Shown: positions 44,924-52,951 of the stretch, one piece after another | Numbering within the stretch: the first letter of the stretch is position 1 | Layout of the letters: each line of letters opens with the position of its first letter | Source of the DNA: Halobacterium zhouii | GTDB lineage: Archaea; Halobacteriota; Halobacteria; Halobacteriales; Halobacteriaceae | Direction: 5' to 3' | Length of the DNA stretch: 64,000 bases | NCBI RefSeq assembly: GCF_021249405.1 | Contig: NZ_CP089593.1 | Location: 1,116,001-1,180,000, forward strand | The notes under the pieces: generated by a model | Database searches by the model: none | Seen by the model: only the letters and a program-made list of their open reading frames with translations | What the model was told of the DNA's origin: nothing | Translations under genes and position numbers: made by a program

Positions 44924-45319
44924 ATGACCATCGAAGTCACGAGCACGTCCGAGGAAGGCTACACGACCCGCTCCCGCGTGGGGGAGTTCGAACTCACCGT
45001 CGACGCGACGAGCGAGGAGGGCCCCGAACCCAACGCTACGCTGCTCGCTGACTACGCGTCGTGTTTCGTCCCTGCGCTCCGCGTCGGCGCGGACAAGGAG
45101 GGAATCGAGGACCTCGGTCGCGTCGACGTCGACGTGGAGGGTGACGTCGACAGCGAGGACGACCTCACCGCGATCCGGTTCCACCTGCTCGTCGAGACGG
45201 AACTCGACGACGGCCAGTTCGACGCCATCGTCGACCGCGCGGAGGACATCTGTCACGTGCACGCGGCGCTCCGCGAGGAACTCCACGCGGACATCTCCGG
45301 CGAGACGGGCGCGTTCTGA
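44924..45319 (+). CDS. OsmC/Ohr-family protein
   Basis: A 131-residue peroxiredoxin-like protein. The two conserved Cys are in LADYASCFVPALRVGADKEG and RAEDICHVHAALREEL. It starts MTIEVTSTSEEGYTTRSRVG at ATG 44924, because the upstream frame is rich in basic non-family residues. The family reduces organic hydroperoxides with dihydrolipoyl donors. No regulator of the OhrR type is next to it. Confidence 0.82.
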   Translation: MTIEVTSTSEEGYTTRSRVGEFELTVDATSEEGPEPNATLLADYASCFVPALRVGADKEGIEDLGRVDVDVEGDVDSEDDLTAIRFHLLVETELDDGQFDAIVDRAEDICHVHAALREELHADISGETGAF

Positions 45320-45443
45320 GGCACACCGAACGCACACCAGCGCCGGATTCACAGAGCGCCGAACGCACACCACCGACGAACGCGCACCACTTCTTCGATT
45401 TTCTGTCGCAGGGTACAAGCCAACCACCCACGTAGCACTGGCC

Positions 45444-45896
45444 ATGAGCAACGGCTGGCAGGACATGATCGTCGGCGCGCGCATGACCGTCGACCAGACG
45501 TTCGCGGAACGCGTGCGCGCCTCAGAACTGTCGAGACAGCAGTGGGGCCTCGTGATGACCGCCGTGGAGTTCGAAGTCGAGAACGCCGAGGACCCCGAGA
45601 TGGCGCGCATCGTCGCGGACACGTCGAAGCTCGAGCACGTCGTTCCCGAGATGCAGAGCGTTGACGACCAGATGAACCAGATGGCGGGCGGTGGCGGCGG
45701 CGGGCGCTCCGGTGGCGGCGGCGGGATGGTCGACGGCATCAAGAGCGCGCTCGGTATCGGTGGCGGTGACGACGGTAACGAGGAACTGGCGGCGACGGCG
45801 GCGTCGCTCGCCCAGGAGTACGCGGAGGAACTGCAGTCCCACCTCGAGAACGAGGGTCGGTGGGACGAGGTGCGGCGCGCGGCGAAACGCGACTAA
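45444..45896 (+). CDS. Haloarchaeal protein with Gly-rich linker (DUF5799-like)
   Basis: A 150-residue protein. It starts MSNGWQDMIVGARMTVDQTF. The helical N-terminal domain (SELSRQQWGLVMTAVEFEVE) is followed by a Gly-rich spacer (MAGGGGGGRSGGGGGMVDGI) and a C-terminal helix (AQEYAEELQSHLENEGRWDE). The bipartite form and the conserved R-S-Q-Q-W-G-L-V stretch match a haloarchaeal family of unknown function. Confidence 0.75.
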   Translation: MSNGWQDMIVGARMTVDQTFAERVRASELSRQQWGLVMTAVEFEVENAEDPEMARIVADTSKLEHVVPEMQSVDDQMNQMAGGGGGGRSGGGGGMVDGIKSALGIGGGDDGNEELAATAASLAQEYAEELQSHLENEGRWDEVRRAAKRD

Positions 45897-45935
45897 ACGG
45901 GCGGCGAGCAGCGGAGGTTTCCGCCGGAATGGCGA

Positions 45936-46082
45936 CTAGTCGTCGCCGGCGTGGTGCGTCGTGAACTCTTCGGACTCGTAGATGTTGATGAGTTCAGTGA
46001 TCAGTTCGTCGTACGATTCATCCTCTTCGCAGTGGTTGTCGAGGCGCTCGATGGTGTCGTCGCTGAGGGTGACCTTCGGCAT
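45936..46082 (-). CDS. Small ribbon-helix-helix-like protein, 48 aa (DUF7557-like)
   Basis: A 48-residue protein beginning MPKVTLSDDTIERLDNHCEE. One beta strand and two helices (TIERLDNHC and SYDELITELINIYES) match the antitoxin/RHH style of small haloarchaeal regulators (VapB-like). No toxin gene is adjacent, so a solitary regulator is likely. The ATG at 46082 is the first that gives the motif. Confidence 0.72.
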   Translation of the reverse strand: MPKVTLSDDTIERLDNHCEEDESYDELITELINIYESEEFTTHHAGDD

Positions 46083-46184
46083 GGGAGCAATGACGGCGCG
46101 CGGGCGCATAAACGCACGGGCAGGGTGGTTCGTAGCCGGTGACGGGCGCGAAGGTTTTTGGCCGCGGAGTGAGGACCACTGTGC

Positions 46185-46478
46185 ATGAACGACGGCTTCG
46201 AACTCGATCTGCGGAACGCGGAAGGTGAGATGGACGTGCCCGACGACTACGACGGAGACGTCACTCTCGGCGTACTCGACGGCACCACTCCGGACGAGGA
46301 GTGGCTCGCCGAAGTCGACGATGGCAGCGTGCTGTTTCTCGCGGTGGAGGGCGACCTGAACGAACTCGCCGCCGGATTCGCGGGCGACGTGAAGGAGGCG
46401 GGCGGGTCCCTCGTGCACTTCCGGGAGTTCCTCGTCGTCGCGCCGCCGGGCGTGGACGTCGACGCCGAGCGACTGTAG
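46185..46478 (+). CDS. Small acidic haloarchaeal protein (DUF5779-like)
   Basis: A 97-residue protein beginning MNDGFELDLRNAEGEMDVPD. Its alpha/beta pattern (VTLGVLDGTTPDEEWLAEVD, then VLFLAVEGDLNELAAGFAGD) is typical of a compact cytoplasmic domain. It diverges from the 48-residue gene, with a TATA-like GGTTTTTGG about 30 bases before the ATG. Function unknown. Confidence 0.75.
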   Translation: MNDGFELDLRNAEGEMDVPDDYDGDVTLGVLDGTTPDEEWLAEVDDGSVLFLAVEGDLNELAAGFAGDVKEAGGSLVHFREFLVVAPPGVDVDAERL

Positions 46479-46614
46479 GCGGACGGCGGTCAGTCGTAGC
46501 GAACAACGGTCAGTCACAGCGAACACCGGTCAGGCGTGCAGGCTCCGGTCAGTCACAGCGAACACTAGCCGTCGGGAGTGAACGAACCCACCGACTCGTC
46601 GCGGCACGCCACCG

Positions 46615-47319
46615 CTACTTCTCGCGGAACGTCAGATAGTGGCCGTCCGGGTCGCACACGCGAACGCCCGATTCCACGTCGGTGACTTCGCACGCGCGGT
46701 CCGCCACAGCGTCGGCGGCGGCTTCGGGGTCCGACGCGAGAAACCCCAGGTCGGCGTGGACCGCGCCGCGAGCGTCCGCGATGCCGCGGTGTGGTTCCCA
46801 CAGTTCGAGGGCAACGGGACCCGCGAGTCGGACGCGCTCGCGGTCGTCGCCGCGGTCGACCACGTCGAAGCCGAGGGCCTCGTAGAACGACACCGCAGGG
46901 GCGAGGTCCTCTACCTCCAGAACCACCTCGAAGACGCCGGTGAGCGGCACCGTGGCGGCGTCGATACTTTCCGAATCGCCACCGCCGCCCGTCCCGACCT
47001 CGACGCAGTGGCCGTCGGGGTCGTCGACGTAGAGCGAACGCGCGCTCCCGAAGTTGTGCTCGATCAGGTCGAAGTCGGTGCCGAGACGGTCGTGATACTC
47101 CTCGTAGCCGTCGTCTGTCGTCGAGAACGCGTAGTGAACGTGAACGCCGCCGCGTGGCACCGTCGAGGGTTCTCGAAGCACGAGACTGGTCTCTCCCACT
47201 TCGTAGACGATCTCGTGGCCGCGCTGTACGCCGTCGAACCCGAGATGGTGCTCGTAGAACGCTGCCGCACGGTCGAGGAACAGGACCTCGAGCGCGAGCG
47301 AGTCGAGGGTGGACAGCAT
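46615..47319 (-). CDS. Two-domain VOC (glyoxalase/dioxygenase-fold) protein
   Basis: A 234-residue protein with two vicinal-oxygen-chelate units. Unit one is MLSTLDSLALEVLFLDRAAA to YVDDPDGHCVEVGTG. Unit two is VPLTGVFEVVLEVEDLAPAV to CDPDGHYLTFREK. Metal-ligand His/Glu positions in both units are partly present. Members include catechol-2,3-dioxygenases and glyoxalases; substrate not known. Confidence 0.85.
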   Translation of the reverse strand: MLSTLDSLALEVLFLDRAAAFYEHHLGFDGVQRGHEIVYEVGETSLVLREPSTVPRGGVHVHYAFSTTDDGYEEYHDRLGTDFDLIEHNFGSARSLYVDDPDGHCVEVGTGGGGDSESIDAATVPLTGVFEVVLEVEDLAPAVSFYEALGFDVVDRGDDRERVRLAGPVALELWEPHRGIADARGAVHADLGFLASDPEAAADAVADRACEVTDVESGVRVCDPDGHYLTFREK

Positions 47320-47432
47320 ACCGGTCGTTCGTCCCCGTGCCCCTTGGCTGTACCCGGTCGTCGCCCCGACCAGACGACCCAGCGTCCTGGGTTCCGTCCC
47401 ATTTTATCGGGCTCGATGACGTAGTGGCGGGT

Positions 47433-48146
47433 ATGCCGATGAAGGGTGGTTCCAGCTCCAGATTCGAGGAGATCGACCGCTTCGACGGCGGCGTCGGGTG
47501 GATCGCCCACGCCGACGAGACGATGGAGCGAGCGAGCCACGCGCTCCGCGTGCCCGAGCGCAGCGAGACCGCCGATAGCGCGAACGGGGAAGCCGCGAGC
47601 GCAGGGAGCGGCGACGACGTCTGGATAATCGACCCCGTCGACGCCGACGGCATCGACGAGTTGGTTGCGGAACTCGGCAGCGTTCGCGGCGTCGTCGTGC
47701 TCCTGGACCGCCACACCCGGGACGCAGCGGCGGTGGCGCGCCGGTACGATGTCCCCGTCTACGTCCCGTCGTTCGTCGACGCGAACGTGCCGACGGAGAC
47801 GAAGCGCTTCTCGGGGCGACTCCCCGACAGCGAGTACGACGTCATCACCGTCGTGGACTGGCCGGGGTGGACCGAGGCCGCGCTGTACGACGGCGAGACG
47901 CTCGTCGTCGCGGACGCGCTCGGGACCGCGTCGTACTTCCGCGCCGGGCGGGAGCGCGTGGGCGTCCACCCCGTCCTCCGCTTGACACCGCCGAGCGCCT
48001 TCGAAGGACTGCGGCCGGAACGGATCCTCACGGGGCACGGTCGCGGCGTGATGGAGGACGGGACTGACGCGCTCCGTTACGCACTCGACGGCGCCCGTTC
48101 GCGCGCGCCACAGGCGTGGCTCCGGGGACTGAAGTCGATGGTCTGA
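47433..48146 (+). CDS. MBL-fold-like haloarchaeal protein without clear metal site
   Basis: A 237-residue protein starting MPMKGGSSSRFEEIDRFDGG. Regions VRGVVVLLDRHTRDAAAVAR, YDGETLVVADALGT and PERILTGHGRGVMEDGTDAL align in order with a metallo-beta-lactamase fold. The HxHxDH motif is replaced by LLDRHTRDA. Such degenerate members are probably non-catalytic. A TATA-like TTTTATCGG lies about 28 bases before the ATG, giving a leaderless start. Confidence 0.7.
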   Translation: MPMKGGSSSRFEEIDRFDGGVGWIAHADETMERASHALRVPERSETADSANGEAASAGSGDDVWIIDPVDADGIDELVAELGSVRGVVVLLDRHTRDAAAVARRYDVPVYVPSFVDANVPTETKRFSGRLPDSEYDVITVVDWPGWTEAALYDGETLVVADALGTASYFRAGRERVGVHPVLRLTPPSAFEGLRPERILTGHGRGVMEDGTDALRYALDGARSRAPQAWLRGLKSMV

Positions 48147-48283
48147 CGACTGCGTTCTGTCGACGCTCAAAATTAGAAACGCCCCGGCCAGAGTGCATTG
48201 ATCCGGCTCCGGGTGCTCGCGAGAACTGGAGAGGGTACGCTACCAGCAGCGTTGTAGCGAGTCGCGACAGTACGGAGCCACCG

Positions 48284-49198
48284 TCACTCCCGTAACTCCT
48301 CGATTCGGCGCGTCTGCTCGCGGTGGAGCGTCACGAACAGATCCGAGAGCAGGCCGAACATCAACAACTGGAGGCCGAAGAGGATGCTTACGCCCGCCAC
48401 GATGACGATGACCTCGTGTGAGACGCCGTTCGCGAACCAGTCGTAGCCGACGTACGCCGCGAGCGCCGCGCCGATGACGCCGAACACGGCGCCAATGCTC
48501 CCGAAGTAGAACAGCGGGTTCGACGTCTTCGCGAGGCTGTACAGCGTGAGGATGATGCGCCCACCGTCCGAGACGGGGTTCAGATTCGTCTCCGACCCGT
48601 CCGGCCGCGCGCGGTACGTCGTCGGCACCACCGACACCGGGATGCCGTGGCGCGCGCACTCCACGGCCATCTCCGTCTCGATGCCGAAGCCCTCCGCCGA
48701 CAGGAACATCCGGTCGAACGACTGGCGGGTGAACGCGCGGTACCCCGAGAGGATGTCGCCGTAGTCCGCGCCGTGGATCCGGGTGAACGCGCGATTGATG
48801 AGTCGGTTGCCCACGCGGTTCAGGCGACTCATCGCGTCCGGATGCATGTCCGCCGTGCGGTCGCCGACGACGTGGTCGGCGTCCCCCGAGACGAGCGGGT
48901 CGAGGAGGCGGGGGGCTTGCTCGGGCGGATTCGTGTCGTCGCCGTCCAGGAGCAGCACGTACTCGCTGTCGATGTGCGAGACGCCCTCCCGGACCGCTTG
49001 CCCCTTCCCCGTGCCGGACTGCTCGATCACTCGCGCGCCCGCCTCGCGCGCCACGTCCGCCGTGTCGTCCGTCGAGTGGCCGTCCACGACGAGGACGCTC
49101 CCGACACCGGCGTCGTGCAGCCCGCCGACGACGTCGCCGATGGTCCGCGCCTCGTTCCGAGTGGGCACGAGCGCGCAGACGTCCTCGTAGTCGGTCAT
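48284..49198 (-). CDS. aglJ: AglJ-like dolichyl-phosphate hexosyltransferase
   Basis: A 304-residue GT2 enzyme. Residues 1-220 carry the GT-A fold: CALVPTRNEARTIGDVVGGL, VLVVDGHSTDDTADVAREAG and the DxD-like LLLDGDDTNP. Two C-terminal transmembrane helices end near residue 290. AglJ in Haloferax adds the first sugar of the N-linked pentasaccharide to dolichol phosphate. ATG 49198 (MTDYEDVCALVPTRNEARTI) is used; more upstream codons are not family-like. The archaellins in this window carry many sequons that such a pathway could modify. Confidence 0.85.
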   Translation of the reverse strand: MTDYEDVCALVPTRNEARTIGDVVGGLHDAGVGSVLVVDGHSTDDTADVAREAGARVIEQSGTGKGQAVREGVSHIDSEYVLLLDGDDTNPPEQAPRLLDPLVSGDADHVVGDRTADMHPDAMSRLNRVGNRLINRAFTRIHGADYGDILSGYRAFTRQSFDRMFLSAEGFGIETEMAVECARHGIPVSVVPTTYRARPDGSETNLNPVSDGGRIILTLYSLAKTSNPLFYFGSIGAVFGVIGAALAAYVGYDWFANGVSHEVIVIVAGVSILFGLQLLMFGLLSDLFVTLHREQTRRIEELRE

Positions 49199-49397
49199 TG
49201 GGTTTGGTACGTCACGGGGAGCGCAAAAGCGTATTCCTTCCGCGCGAGGAGCAGTATTTAGGTACGGCCACTTTGGCGGTTTTGACAACGACGGGATCCA
49301 GAAAGCCCCGGCCAGTTCGACGAACCCCGGCGAAGCAAGCACCTACTGGAGCGCAGCGAGCCGCGGGAGTCTCGTGAGCGAAGCGTACGAGATGGTT

Positions 49398-49418
49398 CGA
49401 GACGGCGAAGCCGTCTCG
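49398..49418. repeat. GAA-loop palindrome outside the element's left end
   Basis: CGAGACGGC-GAA-GCCGTCTCG is a perfect 9-base-arm hairpin. Its GAA loop matches that of the 10-base-arm palindrome within the SDR gene at 25107-25129, so both may belong to one class of dispersed small palindromes. It sits just outside the left boundary of the element. Confidence 0.55.
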
Positions 49419-49428
49419 TCATGCCGAA

Positions 49429-49439
49429 AATCTTCGATT
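49429..49439 (+). repeat. Left end direct repeat (candidate att site)
   Basis: AATCTTCGATT at 49429-49439 recurs exactly at 59728-59738. The unit is itself an inverted repeat (AATC-TTC-GATT), the form expected of a tyrosine recombinase core. The base composition drops from GC-rich to A+T-rich right after it. Confidence 0.5.
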
Positions 49440-49459
49440 GTCAATGGAAAATATAGACA

Positions 49460-49479
49460 AATTATATACGACGTTGTAT
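49460..49479 (+). promoter_or_regulatory. Integrase-operon TATA box overlapping a palindrome
   Basis: AATTATATAC (49460-49469) precedes the ATG at 49493 by about 25 bases. The near-palindrome ATACGACGTTGTAT (49466-49479) begins within it and would be a natural autoregulatory operator for the ribbon-helix-helix protein. Its half-site ACGTTGTAT also occurs (inverted) in the palindrome at the right end of the element. Confidence 0.5.
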
Positions 49480-49492
49480 CCAAGTAGGTGGT

Positions 49493-50077
49493 ATGGGTGA
49501 CAAGGTGCAAATCAATCTCCGCGTGGATGACGCCCAGAAAGAAGTCTGGGAGGCGTACATTGAGGAGGAAGGCCGGTTCAGCTCCCTTTCAGAGCTAATC
49601 CGTGCCTCCGTCGAAGTCGAGATTAGTGACGAGCAAACTAGTAACGGGGGAGCGTCTCCCGGACTAGCCAATGACCTCCAGACAGTCAAGCAGGATTTGG
49701 AGCGTGTTCGGAAAGATGTCCAGTGGCTCCGTGAGCAGGAGCAGGATGCTGTGGATATCTCCGAACTCGCCCAGGAGGTCTTTGATGCTCTTGAACCACT
49801 ACCGTCGCCTGCGTCTCCGGTTGATGTTCCTGCTGGCATTGAGATGGATAAGCAGGAATATCGTCGCAAGAGGGCTGCTGAGTCTTTGATTCTGCCTACA
49901 GATTCTGAGGAAGCAGAGGAAAGCGGAGAGAATCCCCAGACTGCAAAGGCAATCGGTGAGCGGGTGAACGCAACTCCAGAGCAGGTCAGGGATGCCATTG
50001 AGCACCTCGAAGACCAATTCCTCCCGGTAGTTTCTGTCGAGGTTGATGGACAGACGCACTACTTCACGGAGAACTAA
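49493..50077 (+). CDS. Ribbon-helix-helix protein with coiled-coil and winged-helix-like tail
   Basis: A 194-residue protein. Residues 1-45 are an RHH DNA-binding unit (KVQINLRVDDAQKEVWEAYI, then SSLSELIRASVEVEIS). Residues 55-95 form a coiled coil (LQTVKQDLERVRKDVQWLRE). The last 65 residues look like a winged helix (TAKAIGERVNATPEQVRDAI then LPVVSVEVDGQTHYFTEN). The integrase ATG follows its TAA by 2 bases, so the two are one operon. It likely directs or represses integrase. Codon use is A+T-richer than the core. Confidence 0.75.
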   Translation: MGDKVQINLRVDDAQKEVWEAYIEEEGRFSSLSELIRASVEVEISDEQTSNGGASPGLANDLQTVKQDLERVRKDVQWLREQEQDAVDISELAQEVFDALEPLPSPASPVDVPAGIEMDKQEYRRKRAAESLILPTDSEEAEESGENPQTAKAIGERVNATPEQVRDAIEHLEDQFLPVVSVEVDGQTHYFTEN

Positions 50078-50079
50078 TC

Positions 50080-51030
50080 ATGCACGATTCGATGAAGGAG
50101 TTTCTGGAGGTCCTCCGGAGCACCAACAAAAGCGAGGGGACAATTTCCAGATACCGGCAGGGACTCACGGTCTACTCCGAGTGGCTCGATGCTCAAAACC
50201 TCGAGCCGGAGGCTGTCTCAAAACGCGACATCCAGCGCTACCTAGGGTATCTCAAGGGGGAGAAAGGATACGCACATAACACAGTTCGGCTCCGCTTTGC
50301 TGCGATCAGTCAATTCTATGAAGACCTCGTGGATACGGAGGCAGTCGAGTCAGACCCAACAGAGAAGATTACCTTGGCAGACTATGCGCCCAAAACCACG
50401 CGCAAAGAAGAGGAAACCAAGGAAAAACACATCTGGCTTGCCAAGGATGAAGTGCAAAAACTAGTCGAGAACGTGCCCGCACCAACGCTTCGGAATCGGT
50501 TGGTCGTTCTGTTCCAGTACTACACGGGGCTCCGTCGTGCGGAAGTCTGTGATGTTACGCTCGCTGATCTGGATCGGGAGAACCGCCAAGTCCAGATTCG
50601 CGGGAAGAACGGAACTGTGCATACTGCACACTGGCAGCCCAAACTCGATGGGCTTCTGACGGCGTGGCTTGATGGTGGCTATCGCGCTGCGTCTCCGTAT
50701 GCCCGCGAGAGTGACTATCTATTTCTCACGGAGTCAAGCCTCTCACTAAGTCCGAGCAGGTTGAACGATGTAGTTCGAGAGGCTGCTGAGAACGCTGGCA
50801 TTCAGGAGGTGCTCTATACCGATGCCAGCGGCAGCAAGCACTACAAAATCACCTCACACACCCTCCGGCACTCCTTTGCTATGCACTATCTACAGAACGG
50901 CGGTTCCATCGAGGGACTATCCAAACTCCTTGCTCACTCCTCGGTGACGACGACCGAGATTTACGGCGAGATTCTGGAGGAGCGAGCGAAAGATGAATAC
51001 GAGCAATTTGCACCTCAGATCAATTTCTAA
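50080..51030 (+). CDS. Tyrosine recombinase/integrase (XerC/D-like)
   Basis: A 316-residue phage-integrase-family recombinase. The N-terminal SAM-like DNA-binding domain spans about 1-100 (MKEFLEVLRSTNKSEGTISR). Catalytic residues are Arg152 in YTGLRRAEVCDVTL, Lys176 in IRGKNGTVH, His260-x-x-Arg263 in SHTLRHSFAMHY, His286 in LLAHSSVTTTE and Tyr295 in EIYGEIL. All are intact, so it may be active. It probably moves the element; no tRNA gene lies at the left end, so it must use another target. Confidence 0.92.
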   Translation: MHDSMKEFLEVLRSTNKSEGTISRYRQGLTVYSEWLDAQNLEPEAVSKRDIQRYLGYLKGEKGYAHNTVRLRFAAISQFYEDLVDTEAVESDPTEKITLADYAPKTTRKEEETKEKHIWLAKDEVQKLVENVPAPTLRNRLVVLFQYYTGLRRAEVCDVTLADLDRENRQVQIRGKNGTVHTAHWQPKLDGLLTAWLDGGYRAASPYARESDYLFLTESSLSLSPSRLNDVVREAAENAGIQEVLYTDASGSKHYKITSHTLRHSFAMHYLQNGGSIEGLSKLLAHSSVTTTEIYGEILEERAKDEYEQFAPQINF

Positions 51031-51159
51031 CCCCTCTAACACGGTGTGGCAAAGCTCTCAGTTATAGCTTGGAGTGAAGATTTAGACGTTCTCTCTATGC
51101 GAACATAATTGCAAGAGGACAAGTTACTTCCCAGTTGGGTCAAATTCTTAGGCTGAAAG

Positions 51160-52602
51160 ATGGGCGTGGAAACATTTCTGAGAAGGAACTACAGCTTTCT
51201 CCTTCTGAATGTACTGATCGTACCAGTTCTAGCAGCTCTCACGTATCTTTCAATCCTTTCACCAGGGCTGCTTGCGATATCAGTTGTTTTGGTCAATACC
51301 CTCCCGAAAGTTGAAGAACTGAGGCGGCGATGGAGAACCTCTGAACACCGAGACAGAGTAAAGGATCGAACGGAAGAGTTCAATCAAGAACTCCAATCTT
51401 TTGAGGCGCTGTTTCAGGCCGATATACTTGATACAGAGGAGTATGGGGCTGAGAATCTGATCAACTATACTGAATCAGTTATAGATCCAGGTCAACAGAT
51501 CTACCTACCGCTTCTCTATATATACCTGAGCAAGAAGTCTAATTTTGAGCTTGAAAACCATGAGAGAACAACTCTTCAGAAGAAGCTCCAGACGAGCCTA
51601 AAGGGGGTTAGTCTTGTTCATCCAACAGAGGACGATATACGGCTTGCTTGGGGAGCTCACCAGTTGCTCTGCGAAGCAAGTAGGCCATACACGATTGATC
51701 CACCTGATAAGGGTTTCATGGAGACAGACTGTTTTGAAGAGCGTTTCGTGCACGGATTTCTACATAAGGAGCAGGTGATCTCCGAACTAACCTCAAAGCA
51801 TGAGGAATTAGCCGATTATCGACACACCCTATCACAGCTATATGATTCAGGTAAGTTGAGCAAGTTCGGTATTCAGCAAGCTCTCCTTGAACTCGAGGAA
51901 GAATTATCCTACGTCCTGACGGACAAGACCCATTACTTCACACTCATAAATGATGATATGAAGGATTCGGGCGTCATTGATGATATTGAGGAGAACATCA
52001 TATCCACAGGGGACGACACATATACTGGCTCGTTTATGGTGAACGGCGGAATGGCCAGTCTGGTACTCTGTGTATGTGATGAGAGTTGGGAGACGAAGGA
52101 GTTCTATGAGAAGTTTATAAAAGAACCGTATGAACGATGCCAGACAGATGGAGTTCTTTCCATTCACCGGGCAAAATTTGAGGGAGGAACGATATTCAAA
52201 CAACAGTACGAAGAGACAGAGCCTACAGGGAATATTCTGAGAGCGATTAAATCTAGAAATCTGCTGACTACAGGCGAGGTAGCAGCTACAATGAATCTGA
52301 GAGAGAAGCTGATTGAGTCACACCTTTCAACTGATGAACTCTTGAGTGTCCTTCCGCTCAATCTTTTCCTCCCCGATCTCCCCTCCACGAAAAAAGAGAT
52401 ACTGATTGAAAAGAACGAGAAGATCAAGCAGAAGTTTGGCATTCAACAGCTTACCGACTGGGCGAATCCAAATTACACTGCTGAGGAGATAGGACAACAC
52501 CTCCACCAACAGTACTTCCCCGAAGATTCTGAAGATGAGTGGGTCGAGAACACAGAGAAGATTATTTCTGAAGCAGAGGATATCAATCAGGCTCTCTCGT
52601 AG
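51160..52602 (+). CDS. Large membrane-anchored protein of unknown function
   Basis: A 480-residue protein. Two hydrophobic segments at about 12-50 (FLLLNVLIVPVLAALTYLSI and GLLAISVVLVNTL) anchor it, and the remaining 430 residues should be cytoplasmic. Helical, Lys/Glu-rich region at about 55-110, then alternating helix-strand regions with no motif I know. Several short winged-helix-like stretches (LLTTGEVAATMNLREKLIES near residue 370) are present. The A+T-rich codon use and integrase neighbourhood mark it as element cargo. Defence or entry exclusion is possible, but that is only inference. Confidence 0.7.
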   Translation: MGVETFLRRNYSFLLLNVLIVPVLAALTYLSILSPGLLAISVVLVNTLPKVEELRRRWRTSEHRDRVKDRTEEFNQELQSFEALFQADILDTEEYGAENLINYTESVIDPGQQIYLPLLYIYLSKKSNFELENHERTTLQKKLQTSLKGVSLVHPTEDDIRLAWGAHQLLCEASRPYTIDPPDKGFMETDCFEERFVHGFLHKEQVISELTSKHEELADYRHTLSQLYDSGKLSKFGIQQALLELEEELSYVLTDKTHYFTLINDDMKDSGVIDDIEENIISTGDDTYTGSFMVNGGMASLVLCVCDESWETKEFYEKFIKEPYERCQTDGVLSIHRAKFEGGTIFKQQYEETEPTGNILRAIKSRNLLTTGEVAATMNLREKLIESHLSTDELLSVLPLNLFLPDLPSTKKEILIEKNEKIKQKFGIQQLTDWANPNYTAEEIGQHLHQQYFPEDSEDEWVENTEKIISEAEDINQALS

Positions 52603-52951
52603 TATAGCAAGTCGTTTTTGGGATCGCTGTGAAGGACTACCAGAGGGAGTTTATGAAGTTGATTGCTGCTGGCAGTAGAGCGCCTATATCCTTAACAAGG
52701 AACCTCCTTAGAATAGAAGAATTCGAGTGAGCAACCACGTTCGGGCATAGTAATAGCGGTATGTAGCCAGCGTGCGCGTTGTTGTGCCGCCTATTGCGGC
52801 GGTTCGTGGTTTTCCCCGCCATGAATTGAAACGCGCCACACGCCGTTGTGACGGTCTTGGTGGATTTCACCCATGGCCACAATCATGCCTTCTTGACCAG
52901 CCTGGCCAAATCACCCTGACTTTATAGGCATATGGCACATGGCCAGATTCG
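52603..52951. other. Intergenic region with a possible 27-31 residue ORF
   Basis: These 349 bases lie between the membrane protein and the resolvase. On the minus strand a small frame (52791 to 52874 or 52886) reads MGEIHQDRHNGVWRVSIHGG then ENHEPPQ; its composition is protein-like but it has no partner. A hairpin CCGCC-TATTG-CGGCGG lies at 52787-52802. The rest shows nothing clear. Support for the ORF is weak. Confidence 0.35.
52921..52928. promoter_or_regulatory. Bidirectional-looking TATA box before the resolvase
   Basis: TTTATAGG lies 24-31 bases before the resolvase ATG at 52952, a leaderless distance. Read on the other strand it is CCTATAAA, about 35-50 bases before the small minus-strand ORF. 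Confidence 0.45.

Noticed and set aside
49260..49430. Short alternating GCGAGCG/CGAAGC repeats before the element considered as a CRISPR array
   Set aside because: Units are irregular in length and sequence, with no constant repeat and spacer, and no cas genes are in the window.
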